Both the position numbers and the translations under genes were made by a program. This document shows positions 1 through 7,064 of a DNA stretch of 23,642 nucleotides, piece after piece. This DNA comes from Candidatus Altimarinota bacterium. GTDB taxonomy: Bacteria; Patescibacteriota; Gracilibacteria; UBA1369; LOWO2-01-FULL-3. Every line of letters starts with the position of its first letter. Within the stretch, counting starts at the first letter, position 1. The notes beneath the pieces are model-generated. The model searched no databases, had not been told where the DNA came from, and saw only the letters and a list, made by a program, of their open reading frames with translations. The stretch spans positions 1 to 23,642 of the forward strand of contig JALNWA010000013.1 in the NCBI GenBank assembly GCA_023231115.1, read 5' to 3'.

Positions 1-2
1 CC

Positions 3-41
3 TCTTATGCTCAAATCCTGTATTCTCTTCCTGCTAATTAA
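3..41 (+). CDS. possible C-terminal tail of an upstream gene (partial)
   Basis: The first bases stay open in one frame and read SYAQILYSLPAN followed by TAA at 39-41, just before the next gene at 54. A second frame also closes nearby (TAA at 35-37), so which frame is coding, or whether either is, cannot be decided from so few codons. No family can be recognised. Confidence 0.2.
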   Translation, partial: SYAQILYSLPAN

Positions 42-53
42 ACTTAAAAATAT

Positions 54-602
54 ATGGAAATTATATGGAAAGGAAACTCATCTTTTGAAGTAAAAGGTAA
101 AAATGCGTCCGTGGCTGTCGACAGCGGAGAAATAGGCGTTTTGGAGTCAGGAAAATCTTTCACATGGCCCGGAGAATATGAAGTGAAAGGAGTTCCTATT
201 TCTACAATTACCGCTTGGACAAAAAGCAAATCAAAAGAAGAGACGGAAGGCGCAAAAGGCGATGAGACCTTGATTATTGACTTTGTTGTTGATGGAATAA
301 GGTGTTGTCATCTTGGAAAATTGGGACATATTTTGCCAAGTGATGTTGTTAATAAAATCGGAGACGTTGACGTTTTAATGATTGAATTTGGAGCCGGAAC
401 GAATCTTGATAATAAAAAAGCTATCGAAATTATTGAGTCTATAGAGCCAAGATCTGTTCTTGCTATGGGTAAGAATGCAAACGCTGTCGCATTTAAAGAA
501 ATCGGAGCGGAAGGTGTCGTTCCTCAAAATAAATTTGTGATAAAGAGCCAATCAGAGCTTCCTGAAGATAAAAGGGTTTACGTTTTGCTTTCAAACGACT
601 AA
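54..602 (+). CDS. MBL-fold (UlaG-like, PF13483-type) protein lacking the metal-binding motif
   Basis: This 182-residue protein resembles the short Zn-dependent hydrolase-like branch of the metallo-beta-lactamase superfamily. Supporting segments are the opening strand pattern IIWKGNSSFEV, the FTWPGEYEVKGV stretch (residues about 36-47), and CCHLGKLGH followed by a DVDVLMI strand in the middle. Canonical members open with a GHSCF-type segment and have an HxHxDH metal motif after the first strands. Here the His of the opening segment is Asn and no HxHxDH is present, so the protein has probably lost or altered metal catalysis. The start is the ATG at 54; no Shine-Dalgarno precedes it. The gene ends 16 bp before a tRNA gene on the same strand. 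The fold assignment is fairly secure, and the biochemical role is unknown. Confidence 0.7.
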   Translation: MEIIWKGNSSFEVKGKNASVAVDSGEIGVLESGKSFTWPGEYEVKGVPISTITAWTKSKSKEETEGAKGDETLIIDFVVDGIRCCHLGKLGHILPSDVVNKIGDVDVLMIEFGAGTNLDNKKAIEIIESIEPRSVLAMGKNANAVAFKEIGAEGVVPQNKFVIKSQSELPEDKRVYVLLSND

Positions 603-618
603 AGTACGGTGCCTACTT

Positions 619-693
619 GCTCTCGTAGTTTAATGGATAGAACTGGGGTTTCCTAAACCCTCAATGCAGGTTCGATTCCTGCCGAGGGCACCA
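619..693 (+). tRNA. tRNA-Arg (anticodon CCT)
   Basis: A complete 75-nt cloverleaf can be folded by eye. The acceptor arms GCTCTCG and CGAGGGC pair over 7 bp with one U-G. The D stem is GTTT/GAAC, and the anticodon stem GGGGT/ACCCT holds the loop TTCCTAA, giving anticodon CCT, which reads AGG. A 4-nt variable loop and the T arm GCAGG-TTCGATT-CCTGC follow. The discriminator is A and the CCA tail is encoded in the DNA. The overall sequence resembles bacterial tRNA-Arg(CCU). Confidence 0.96.
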
Positions 694-713
694 TGAAGTT
701 GCTAAGAAAAACA

Positions 714-1388
714 TTATATGTCTTTTAAAGACATTCCTGTCAGTTTCATGTATGGCTGAAGCTGTTTTTTTAATAATGCTTTCTGTGAAGGTTTTTTTGC
801 TTTTTTGAATTTTCTAAGCAAAATTGCAAATTTGTGATGATCGTAAACAAACAAACACATCAACGGCTGACTGTTTCCAAAAACCACCGCCGGATGATTT
901 TTTATTGTTGAAAAAAGTATAATGACAACAAATGCCCAAAAGACAGGAAGGTCTAGATAATGAGGAAAAACGAAAGTTGATTCAAACAATAAAACGAACT
1001 TAAAAATATATGTGTAAAAAATGAACACTAAAAAAAACCAAAAAATAGAATGTAAAATATCCACTTTTCCTCCAAGATTAAACTTCGATTCTGAATAATC
1101 CCAAAGTTTTATTCTTAGAAGATATTCACTGAAAATTCCAGAGATATATTCCAAAAAAACCATCATAATGCTTCCTATAAAAATCGCCAAAAGCGGATCT
1201 ACATCTCCCGTTGTTTTAAAATACAAAGAAAGAGAAAGCCCACCAAGCCCGTATATCGGTCTTATTGGAATCCATCTGAGATATCCGCCGAATAAAAATT
1301 GTCCGTCAAGAACAAGTCGGTAAATTGAATCCAGAAGCCATCCGACAAATCCGAAGAATAAAAATTCTATGATATATGCTGTTAGCAT
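714..1388 (-). CDS. putative ABC-transporter permease-like membrane protein (CmpB/DUF1113, PF06541)
   Basis: This 224-aa protein is mostly hydrophobic, with about five predicted membrane segments and a basic C-terminal tail (residues about 190-215, rich in Lys). It carries hallmarks of the PF06541 family: an N-terminal FFGFVGWLLDSIYR segment, RPIYGLGGL, FLEYISGIFSEYLL, and KLWDYSESKFNLGGKV followed by a Ser/Phe/Trp-rich helix. Family members are annotated as putative ABC permeases, but no ATPase partner is adjacent, so transport is unproven. The gene converges on the tRNA. A possible -10 (TAAAAT on the minus strand, 1395-1400) lies so close to the ATG that the transcript may be leaderless or nearly so. 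Confidence 0.75.
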   Translation of the reverse strand: MLTAYIIEFLFFGFVGWLLDSIYRLVLDGQFLFGGYLRWIPIRPIYGLGGLSLSLYFKTTGDVDPLLAIFIGSIMMVFLEYISGIFSEYLLRIKLWDYSESKFNLGGKVDILHSIFWFFLVFIFYTYIFKFVLLFESTFVFPHYLDLPVFWAFVVIILFSTIKNHPAVVFGNSQPLMCLFVYDHHKFAILLRKFKKAKKPSQKALLKKQLQPYMKLTGMSLKDI

Positions 1389-1430
1389 AGGGCTATTTTA
1401 CATAGAAAACGGCTTAAGAGAAATATCTAT

Positions 1431-1459
1431 TTTTAATTGTGGCTTATTTTTGCTAATAT
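1431..1459 (+). promoter_or_regulatory. possible promoter of the enolase operon
   Basis: There is an extended -10 (TGC then TAATAT at 1454-1459) with a weak TTTTAA at 1431-1436, spaced 17 bp. Initiation about 7 nt downstream would exclude the in-frame ATG at 1437 and supports the start at 1485. Confidence 0.35.
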
Positions 1460-1484
1460 TGCCTTTGCAAATAACAAAATTATT

Positions 1485-2786
1485 ATGTCAAAAATTAAAA
1501 AAATTGTAGCCAGAGAAGTTTTGGATTCGAGGGGAATTCCTACTATTGAAGTTGAAGTTTTTACTGAAAACGGTTTTGGTCGCGCGATAGTTCCGAGTGG
1601 TGCTTCCACTGGAATACATGAGGCACTTGAGCTTCGTGACGGGGATAAGAAAAGATATATGGGAAAAGGCGTTCTGAATGCTGTAAAAAATGTTTCGATT
1701 ATTGCTGAGGCTTTGATTGGAATGGAAAGCTACAACCAAAAAGAAATTGATAAAAAAATGATTGAGATGGATGGTACTGAGAATAAAAGCAAGCTTGGTG
1801 CGAATGCTATTTTGGCAGTTTCTTTGGCCGTTTTGAGAGCATCTGCGAATGAGAAAAATTTGTATTTGTACGAATATATAAATCCTAAATCGGTTACTTT
1901 GCCTGTTCCGATGATGAATATTATTAACGGTGGAAAGCACGCGGATAGCGGCTTGGACATTCAAGAATTTATGATTATGCCTGTCGGTGCGGAAAAATTT
2001 TCAGAGGCTTTAAGAATGGGCGTTGAAGTTTTTAATGCACTAAAAAGTTTACTGAAAGATGCAGGATTTTCTGTGGCTGTCGGTGACGAAGGAGGTTTTG
2101 CTCCAAAACTTTCAGGGAATGAAGAAGCACTTGATTATATTGTGAAGGCTATTGAAAAGGCTGGATACAAGCCATGGAAAGATATCATGATTGCTTTGGA
2201 CTGCGCGGCAAGTGAGTTTTATGATAAAGAAAAAAATATTTATAAAATAAAAGTTAATGGAATTTATCAAGAACTTTCAAGTGCTGATTTGGTTGGATTT
2301 TATGACGTACTTTTAAGAAAATATCCAATCGTTTCTATCGAAGATTCTCACAGTGAAGATGATTTTGATGGTTTTCAAAAAATGATGAAAGCCACGGATG
2401 GAGGTATTCAACTTGTTGGAGACGATCTTTTTGTAACAAACGTAAAAAGGCTTAAAGAAGGTATTTCTAAAGGACTCGCAAATTCCGTTTTAATAAAATT
2501 AAATCAAATTGGGACTTACAGCGAAACTATTTCCGCAATAAAAATGGCGAAAGATGTGGGATGGACTGCTGTTGTTTCACATAGAAGCGGAGAAACCGAA
2601 GACACTACAATTGCCGACTTGGTTGTAGGCATGGAAACAGGATTTATAAAAACAGGTTCTCTTTCAAGGACTGAAAGAATTTGTAAATATAATCAACTTC
2701 TTCGAATAGAAGAGCGTCTTGGAGAAAAAGCAGTTTTTGCAGGAGGGAAGGCGTTTTATAATTTGAAAAACTTATCTAAAAAATAA
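1485..2786 (+). CDS. eno: enolase (phosphopyruvate hydratase)
   Basis: Enolase interconverts 2-phosphoglycerate and phosphoenolpyruvate in glycolysis and is cytoplasmic and Mg-dependent. From the ATG at 1485 the product is 433 aa, the usual size, and begins [17 protein letters not shown] as enolases do. An in-frame ATG at 1437 would add 16 hydrophobic residues and overlap the likely promoter, so it is not preferred. Visible motifs are the substrate loop SGASTG, VGDEGGF with the catalytic Glu, the metal-binding SIED and GDD segments, LIKLNQIGT with the catalytic Lys, and SHRSGETED. The usual bacterial signature after SIED (GLAEDDW) is replaced by SHSEDDF, a mild divergence. The next gene starts one base after its TAA, so the two are probably cotranscribed. 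Confidence 0.97.
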   Translation: MSKIKKIVAREVLDSRGIPTIEVEVFTENGFGRAIVPSGASTGIHEALELRDGDKKRYMGKGVLNAVKNVSIIAEALIGMESYNQKEIDKKMIEMDGTENKSKLGANAILAVSLAVLRASANEKNLYLYEYINPKSVTLPVPMMNIINGGKHADSGLDIQEFMIMPVGAEKFSEALRMGVEVFNALKSLLKDAGFSVAVGDEGGFAPKLSGNEEALDYIVKAIEKAGYKPWKDIMIALDCAASEFYDKEKNIYKIKVNGIYQELSSADLVGFYDVLLRKYPIVSIEDSHSEDDFDGFQKMMKATDGGIQLVGDDLFVTNVKRLKEGISKGLANSVLIKLNQIGTYSETISAIKMAKDVGWTAVVSHRSGETEDTTIADLVVGMETGFIKTGSLSRTERICKYNQLLRIEERLGEKAVFAGGKAFYNLKNLSKK

Positions 2787-2787
2787 T

Positions 2788-3648
2788 ATGTTACCCGAAA
2801 TAAAAAAATCATTGGTTGAAAAACTTTTACCAAGAAGAGACGCTAAATCTCACAAGGGACAGAATGGAAAAGTTTTGATTGTCGGTGGAAGTCTTGAGTT
2901 TAGTGGAGCGCCGATTTTGGCTGGCCTTGGCGCACTTTACAGTGGCGCTGACATTGTTTATTTATATGTTCCATCTTGTAATTTTGATGTGACACGAAGT
3001 ATGTATCCGGATTTTATTGTGAAAAAATTTGACGGAGAATTTTTGCAAGAAAAAGACAGTGATGAAATTATTTCTTTTGGAAAAAAATGTGACAGTATTC
3101 TTATCGGACCCGGAATTGGAACGCAGGAAGAAAGTCAGGAAGCCGTCGTAAAGATTTTGCAAGAATTACACATACCAACAGTTCTTGATGCAGAAGCTAT
3201 TTCCGCGTTAAAAAAAATTGGAAAATTTCCTTTGCAACAAAACATAGTAATCACTCCTCATGCGCGCGAATTTCAAAATCTTGTGGATAAAGATGTTGTT
3301 ATAGACGAGCAAGATTCAAAGTCTGTAATTTTGCTTAGATCTATTTCCATGGATTTAAAAATCAATGTTTTATTAAAAGGTCCTGCCGATTATGTTTCAT
3401 CTGAAGAAGGTCATGTGGAAATAAATCGCACAGGAAATGCCGGAATGACAGTCGGTGGAAGCGGGGATGTTTTGAGCGGAGTTGTTGCGACTTTTTTGGC
3501 TCAGGGATCAGAAGGGTTTGATGCGGCTCGAGCCGCGGCTTTTGTCGTAGGCGATAGCGGTGACACTATGAAAAAAACAAAAGGTTGGTATTTTTCAGCA
3601 AGCGATATAGCAATGGCAATTCCGTTTTGTTTGAATAAATTTTTGTAA
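2788..3648 (+). CDS. nnrD: ADP-dependent NAD(P)H-hydrate dehydratase (YjeF C-terminal-type kinase fold)
   Basis: This enzyme family repairs damaged NADHX/NADPHX by ADP-driven dehydration. The 286-residue protein has the ribokinase-like fold signatures: KGQNGKVLIVGGS near residue 23, an SGAP/GALYSGAD stretch, IGPGIG, TPHAREF, LLKGPADYV, and the conserved NAGMTVGGSGDVLSG near residue 215 with its catalytic Asp. Only the dehydratase half is present; the YjeF N-terminal epimerase domain found fused in many bacteria is absent. It begins 1 nt after the enolase stop and ends 2 bp from the convergent glycosyltransferase stop, leaving no space for a separate terminator. Confidence 0.9.
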   Translation: MLPEIKKSLVEKLLPRRDAKSHKGQNGKVLIVGGSLEFSGAPILAGLGALYSGADIVYLYVPSCNFDVTRSMYPDFIVKKFDGEFLQEKDSDEIISFGKKCDSILIGPGIGTQEESQEAVVKILQELHIPTVLDAEAISALKKIGKFPLQQNIVITPHAREFQNLVDKDVVIDEQDSKSVILLRSISMDLKINVLLKGPADYVSSEEGHVEINRTGNAGMTVGGSGDVLSGVVATFLAQGSEGFDAARAAAFVVGDSGDTMKKTKGWYFSASDIAMAIPFCLNKFL

Positions 3649-3650
3649 AA

Positions 3651-4712
3651 TTATTTTTCGTATTTCGATTTTTTGCCGAAGTATTTTGACATTTGTTTTG
3701 ATGAAGATTTTTTGCGTTTCATTATTTCCGCACGTTTTTTTAGAGTGCTCGGAAGGAGCTTTAAGAAGCCGTAAAAACTCCCCCACAGATATGGTTCAAA
3801 AATCCTTATGTATCCAAACATCAGAATTTTTTTGCCGACAATGTGAAAAAAATCTTTGAAAAAATTTGCAGGAATTTCATTTTTTATTTCCATCAAAAGT
3901 TGATTTCTGAAAGAATATTTTTTTTGAAATTTACTCAATTTTTTTCTATTTTCCATTACTTCCGCAGTCGTAAATCTTTTGGCAATTCCTGTCCCTCTTC
4001 CGTGATATGCAATTGCTTTCGGATAAAATAAATTTTTCCATCCAAATAATAAAAATCTCCAAGAAAGATCTACGTCTTCTTTGTACATAAAGAAATTTTC
4101 ATCAAAATATTCATCGCCGATTTTCACGTCCTCAAGCGCATTTCTGCGATATAGAGGGCATGCTCCTGATATACCGAAAACTTCTTGTTCTTCATCAAAC
4201 TGACCTTTGTCTTCCACCCCTTGTCCATCATCAATCACCCGTCTGCTTTTGTATGCAAAAAGTCCGACGGTGTCTATAATGTTTGTAGGTTTTTGATTTG
4301 TAAAATCATATTTATAAACTTTTCCCGTGATAGATGCGACTGAAGTATCTTTCTCAATTCTTTCTACAATTTTTTCAAAATATTCCGGCGTGTAAATAAT
4401 GTCCGGATTTGTTATTACCAAAAAATCCGCGCCATTTTCCATCGCAATTTTTATTCCTTGATTAGCCGCTTTTGCATAACCAAGATTTTCCGCGTTATCA
4501 ACAATCATTAAAGATTTGTTGTTTCTTGTTTCGGGACTGTGTGAGTATGCGTCACGAACAAATTCAATTCCTTCTCTTTCCGGAGAATTATTATCTATAA
4601 AAATAACTTCAATATTTTCGTAAGTTTGATTAAAAATTGCGTCCAGACATGTTTTTAGGAAGTGCGGAGTGTTGTAGTGAACTATAATTACTGATATTTT
4701 TGGCTTATTCAT
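3651..4712 (-). CDS. family 2 glycosyltransferase (rhamnosyltransferase/WbbL-like)
   Basis: The 353-aa protein starts at an ATG (4712) just before the typical GT2 opening KPKISVIIVHYNTPHFLKTC. A longer reading from a TTG at 4772 is less likely. The nucleotide-binding region includes IDNNSPE and NAENLGYAKAANQGI, and the metal-binding DxD position is represented by NPD (VITNPDIIY). The acceptor side has GACPLYRRNAL and FMYKEDVDLSWR with the catalytic-type ED pair, followed by the YHGRGTG motif. These features match glycosyltransferases that build O-antigen-like or cell-wall polysaccharides. The sugar and acceptor cannot be told. It has no transmembrane segment apart from a weakly hydrophobic stretch near residue 290 and ends in a Lys-rich tail. 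It is divergent from metK. Confidence 0.85.
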   Translation of the reverse strand: MNKPKISVIIVHYNTPHFLKTCLDAIFNQTYENIEVIFIDNNSPEREGIEFVRDAYSHSPETRNNKSLMIVDNAENLGYAKAANQGIKIAMENGADFLVITNPDIIYTPEYFEKIVERIEKDTSVASITGKVYKYDFTNQKPTNIIDTVGLFAYKSRRVIDDGQGVEDKGQFDEEQEVFGISGACPLYRRNALEDVKIGDEYFDENFFMYKEDVDLSWRFLLFGWKNLFYPKAIAYHGRGTGIAKRFTTAEVMENRKKLSKFQKKYSFRNQLLMEIKNEIPANFFKDFFHIVGKKILMFGYIRIFEPYLWGSFYGFLKLLPSTLKKRAEIMKRKKSSSKQMSKYFGKKSKYEK

Positions 4713-4734
4713 CGTGATTTTCAAAAAATTGACT

Positions 4735-4762
4735 TTGCTTTTGTTTTCTTTTAAGGTATATT
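4735..4762 (+). promoter_or_regulatory. possible metK promoter
   Basis: TTGCTT (4735-4740) and TATATT (4757-4762) are separated by 16 bp and would give a leader of about 27 nt. No SAM-riboswitch-like structure fits in the 83-bp intergenic region. Confidence 0.4.
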
Positions 4763-4795
4763 TGTTCGGCAATAGTTTACTTATATATTTTCGCG

Positions 4796-5947
4796 ATGTC
4801 TACATATCTTTTTACATCCGAATCGGTCACAGAAGGGCATCCTGATAAGATTGCAGACCAGATTTCCGACGCCATTTTGGATGATTTGCTAAGACAGGAT
4901 CCCACAAGCAGAGTCGCATGCGAGACAATGGTTTCGACAGGGCTTGTGCTTGTTGCAGGGGAAATTCGCACGAAAGGGTATGCTGATATTGCAAAAATAG
5001 TTAGAAATACAATAAAAGATATTGGTTATACAGATGCCACTTATGGCTTTGATTACAAGGCTTGCAGTGTTCTTACCGCTATCGATGAACAAAGTTCCGA
5101 TATCGCTCTTGGTGTTGATACAGGCGGAGCAGGTGATCAAGGAATGATGTTCGGATTTGCGTGTGATGAGACTCCGGAGCTTATGCCTATGCCAATAATG
5201 CTTGCTCACAAACTTGCGATGAAGCTTGCTGAAATGAGAAAGAAAAATATTCTTCCATATTTAAGACCTGACGGGAAAACGCAAGTTACAGTGGAATATG
5301 ATGGATACAAGCCAATTCGAATAGATACTATCGTTGTTTCAACGCAACATGGACCTGAAGTTTCACAAGCAAAGATCAAAAAAGATGTAATTGAATATGT
5401 TATAAAACCTGTTTGCGGAAAACTTTTAGATGGCAAAACTAAATATCACGTAAATCCGACCGGAAGATTTATCATTGGGGGACCTCCCGGAGACAGCGGA
5501 CTTACCGGACGAAAAATAATTGTGGATACTTATGGCGGAATGGCGAGACATGGCGGAGGCTGTTTTTCTGGCAAGGATCCGACTAAAGTCGATAGAAGCG
5601 GTGCATACATGGGAAGATATGTCGCGAAAAATGTTGTGGCAAGCGGACTTTGCAAAAGATGCGAAATACAGGTTGCTTATGCGATTGGAGTGAAAGAGCC
5701 TGTAAGTATTTTTGTGGACACTTTTGGGACTGGAGCGATTAAAAACGGTAAAAAAATAACTGACGCGGAAATTGCGAAGATTATAAAAAAGAATTTTGAT
5801 TTTTCTCCGCAGGGAATCATAAAGACTTTGGATTTGAAACGCCCTATTTACAAGAAAACAGCCGCTTACGGGCATTTTGGTAGAACAGGTGAGGGTTTTA
5901 CTTGGGAGAAAACTGACAGGGCAGAGAGGCTCAAAAAATCAGTTTAA
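4796..5947 (+). CDS. metK: S-adenosylmethionine synthetase (methionine adenosyltransferase)
   Basis: MetK makes S-adenosylmethionine from methionine and ATP. The 383-aa product is of normal length and has the family's landmarks: [19 protein letters not shown] at residues about 8-26 (ATP and metal site), [12 protein letters not shown] (first signature), and [20 protein letters not shown] (second signature, with Cys instead of the common Ala after GGG). [16 protein letters not shown] and a C-terminal TAAYGHFGR segment follow. The start ATG at 4796 is not preceded by a Shine-Dalgarno. An inverted repeat of GCTCAAAAA type spans the stop codon (about 5930-5960). Confidence 0.97.
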   Translation: MSTYLFTSESVTEGHPDKIADQISDAILDDLLRQDPTSRVACETMVSTGLVLVAGEIRTKGYADIAKIVRNTIKDIGYTDATYGFDYKACSVLTAIDEQSSDIALGVDTGGAGDQGMMFGFACDETPELMPMPIMLAHKLAMKLAEMRKKNILPYLRPDGKTQVTVEYDGYKPIRIDTIVVSTQHGPEVSQAKIKKDVIEYVIKPVCGKLLDGKTKYHVNPTGRFIIGGPPGDSGLTGRKIIVDTYGGMARHGGGCFSGKDPTKVDRSGAYMGRYVAKNVVASGLCKRCEIQVAYAIGVKEPVSIFVDTFGTGAIKNGKKITDAEIAKIIKKNFDFSPQGIIKTLDLKRPIYKKTAAYGHFGRTGEGFTWEKTDRAERLKKSV

Positions 5948-5957
5948 ATTTTTGAGA

Positions 5958-6056
5958 GCTCAGGCGCCGGTTGCAAGAATCTTTTAAGGTCTTGAAGTTT
6001 TTTGTTGTGACCAAAGGCTAGTTTCCCTTATAAAAAATTTCACGACGCCTGATAGC
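5958..6056. other. candidate structured RNA region closed by a long-range inverted repeat
   Basis: GCTCAGGCG (5958-5966) is complementary to CGCCTG-AT-AGC (6046-6056) with a 2-nt bulge. It encloses about 80 nt that contains the smaller hairpin at 5974-5994. The region is noncoding. It could be the 3' UTR of metK, or, on the minus strand, a transcript beginning just beyond repeat copy 1. I do not recognise a known RNA family. Confidence 0.3.
5974..6003 (+). terminator. probable metK terminator (weak)
   Basis: CAAGA (5974-5978) pairs with TCTTG (5990-5994), with a short inner C-T/A-G extension. T6 at 5998-6003 follows after three bases. The stem is short, so termination may be inefficient or the hairpin may belong to a larger fold (5958-6056). 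Confidence 0.4.
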
Positions 6057-6061
6057 AATGA

Positions 6062-6117
6062 TGTTTTACCATGCCGACATTAAGGAATTGTTAAATTTTC
6101 TTAAAATTTTTATAAAA
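6062..6117 (+). repeat. intergenic repeat, copy 1 (56 bp)
   Basis: The sequence begins TGTTTTACCATGCCGACATT and ends TTTTTATAAAA. It matches copy 2 (6951-7006) at all but one of 56 positions and shares its last 42 bases with copy 3. TTAA occurs at 6080, 6091 and 6101, that is, at 11- and 10-bp steps. AAATTTT-CTT-AAAATTT forms an internal dyad at 6093-6109. Confidence 0.9.
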
Positions 6118-6135
6118 TTATTTTTAGGTGTTTTG

Positions 6136-6164
6136 TTGCAGATTTAGTATTCATTTGGTATAAT
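6136..6164 (+). promoter_or_regulatory. promoter of candidate small RNA
   Basis: TTGCAG (6136-6141), exactly 17 bp, then a perfect TATAAT (6159-6164). It is among the best sigma70-type matches in the window. It points to the + strand although the only nearby gene lies on the minus strand. Repeat copy 1 ends 18 bp upstream of the -35. Confidence 0.5.
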
Positions 6165-6170
6165 TAAGTT

Positions 6171-6224
6171 AGTAGTGGATAGACCCTCCCAATAAATGAG
6201 GCTTTCGAACCACTGCTTTTTTTG
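6171..6224 (+). ncRNA. candidate short structured RNA ending in an intrinsic terminator
   Basis: About 7 bp after the TATAAT, AGTAGTGG (6171-6178) pairs over 8 bp with CCACTGCT (6210-6217, one U-G). It encloses CCTC (6185-6188) paired with GAGG (6198-6201). Seven T residues (6217-6223) follow the outer stem on the + strand only. The resulting transcript would be about 54 nt. There is no ORF in it. It could instead be a decayed terminator, because the inner CCCTCC...ATGAGG resembles the terminator loop region at 7024-7043. Confidence 0.4.
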
Positions 6225-6226
6225 TT

Positions 6227-6943
6227 TTAGAGATAGACTATTGGCTCACAACTATTAATTGTTGCCTTGTTGTTTTTTTTAGTATCTTCCAATTCAAATA
6301 CCCTCAAAATTCTCAATTTAGCTCCGCTGGAAGTTTCTTTTTTATCTTTTTTGAATACAGTAATGCCGAGTAAAATATCTGCAAGCTGTATAAGATCGTG
6401 AGCTCTACTGTCTATCCGAAAACATCTCGATAGATTGCAGGAATTACGAACTTTTTCTTCGAACCTGTATCCTGAAGTCGTAGTAAATGTGTCTAAAAAG
6501 AAAACAGAATTTGAATTTTGAACGCCGGCCAGTGTCTCTATTTTTATCCGTGTCAACTTGTCAAAAAAATAACGAATAGAGTCGTGATGATTATTTAAAA
6601 ATGGCGTATTGAAAAACATTATCGGCAAAGGACCTTTTCTCCAGTGATAGAAAAATTGTTTAACAAAAGCGCTTGCTATAAACGATCTCATGAGATTAAG
6701 AGATGACCATTTCACTTCTCTAATTTGCCTGTGAGTGAGTTTTATTTGCTCTATTCTTTCTCTTATGTCCAATTTTAGAGAATCAATTCTTTCTTTATGG
6801 AATTCATTAGCCTCTTCTTTTACCCTGAATAAAGCTTGCGTAAGTGCCGGTGTCAATGTTTTTTCCATGCACAATATCCCGATGCGTTTTGACCGCATAT
6901 CTTCATCCATAAAAAAATCAAATTCAGTAAATTTATTTTGCAT
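6227..6943 (-). CDS. DUF3800-family protein
   Basis: This 238-aa protein has the layout of DUF3800 (PF12686), an RNase H-like-fold family of unknown function common on phages and other mobile DNA. There is an N-terminal acidic FFMDED motif in place of the usual YIDES, a mid-region REVKWSSLN, and a C-terminal DSRAHDLIQLADILLG where the family has a D-x(5-7)-LQLAD helix. These three acidic sites are the presumed catalytic ones. Residues 45-75 form a charged helix. The gene sits alone between two 56-bp direct repeats (6062 and 6951) and downstream of an unrelated SLH gene, which suggests it was inserted as a cassette. It ends only 3 bp from the T-run of the opposite-strand RNA. No Shine-Dalgarno is seen. 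The family call is moderately secure and nuclease activity is an inference. Confidence 0.65.
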   Translation of the reverse strand: MQNKFTEFDFFMDEDMRSKRIGILCMEKTLTPALTQALFRVKEEANEFHKERIDSLKLDIRERIEQIKLTHRQIREVKWSSLNLMRSFIASAFVKQFFYHWRKGPLPIMFFNTPFLNNHHDSIRYFFDKLTRIKIETLAGVQNSNSVFFLDTFTTTSGYRFEEKVRNSCNLSRCFRIDSRAHDLIQLADILLGITVFKKDKKETSSGAKLRILRVFELEDTKKNNKATINSCEPIVYL

Positions 6944-6950
6944 ATGAACT

Positions 6951-7006
6951 TGTTTTACTATGCCGACATTAAGGAATTGTTAAATTTTCTTAAAATTTTT
7001 ATAAAA
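6951..7006 (+). repeat. intergenic repeat, copy 2 (56 bp)
   Basis: Differs from copy 1 only at C/T in the TTTTACYATG segment. It lies between the ATG of the DUF3800 gene (7 bp away) and the terminator of the SLH gene at 7065, so it could supply promoter sequences for the DUF3800 gene. Confidence 0.9.
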
Positions 7007-7017
7007 AATATTCCAAC

Positions 7018-7048
7018 AAAAAACCCCTCCAAAAAAAATGAGGGGTTT
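7018..7048 (-). terminator. intrinsic terminator of the 1170-aa SLH gene
   Basis: A 9-bp stem, AAACCCCTC (7021-7029) with GAGGGGTTT (7040-7048), has a 10-nt loop and is followed on the minus strand by a run of T (opposite 7018-7023). It lies 16 bp after the TAA. Confidence 0.9.
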
Positions 7049-7064
7049 CATTTAAATTCGATTT

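Noticed and set aside
1437..1484. N-terminal extension of enolase from ATG 1437
   Set aside because: It adds hydrophobic residues not found in enolases and would overlap the likely -10. The ATG at 1485 gives the family N-terminus.
4713..4772. Longer glycosyltransferase N-terminus from TTG 4772
   Set aside because: A TTG start and 20 Lys/Asn-rich residues precede the normal GT2 start. The ATG at 4712 fits the family, and the extension would overlap the metK promoter region.
4713..4795. SAM riboswitch upstream of metK
   Set aside because: The 83-bp region is AT-rich and lacks the paired helices and conserved cores of the SAM-I, SAM-II or SMK classes.
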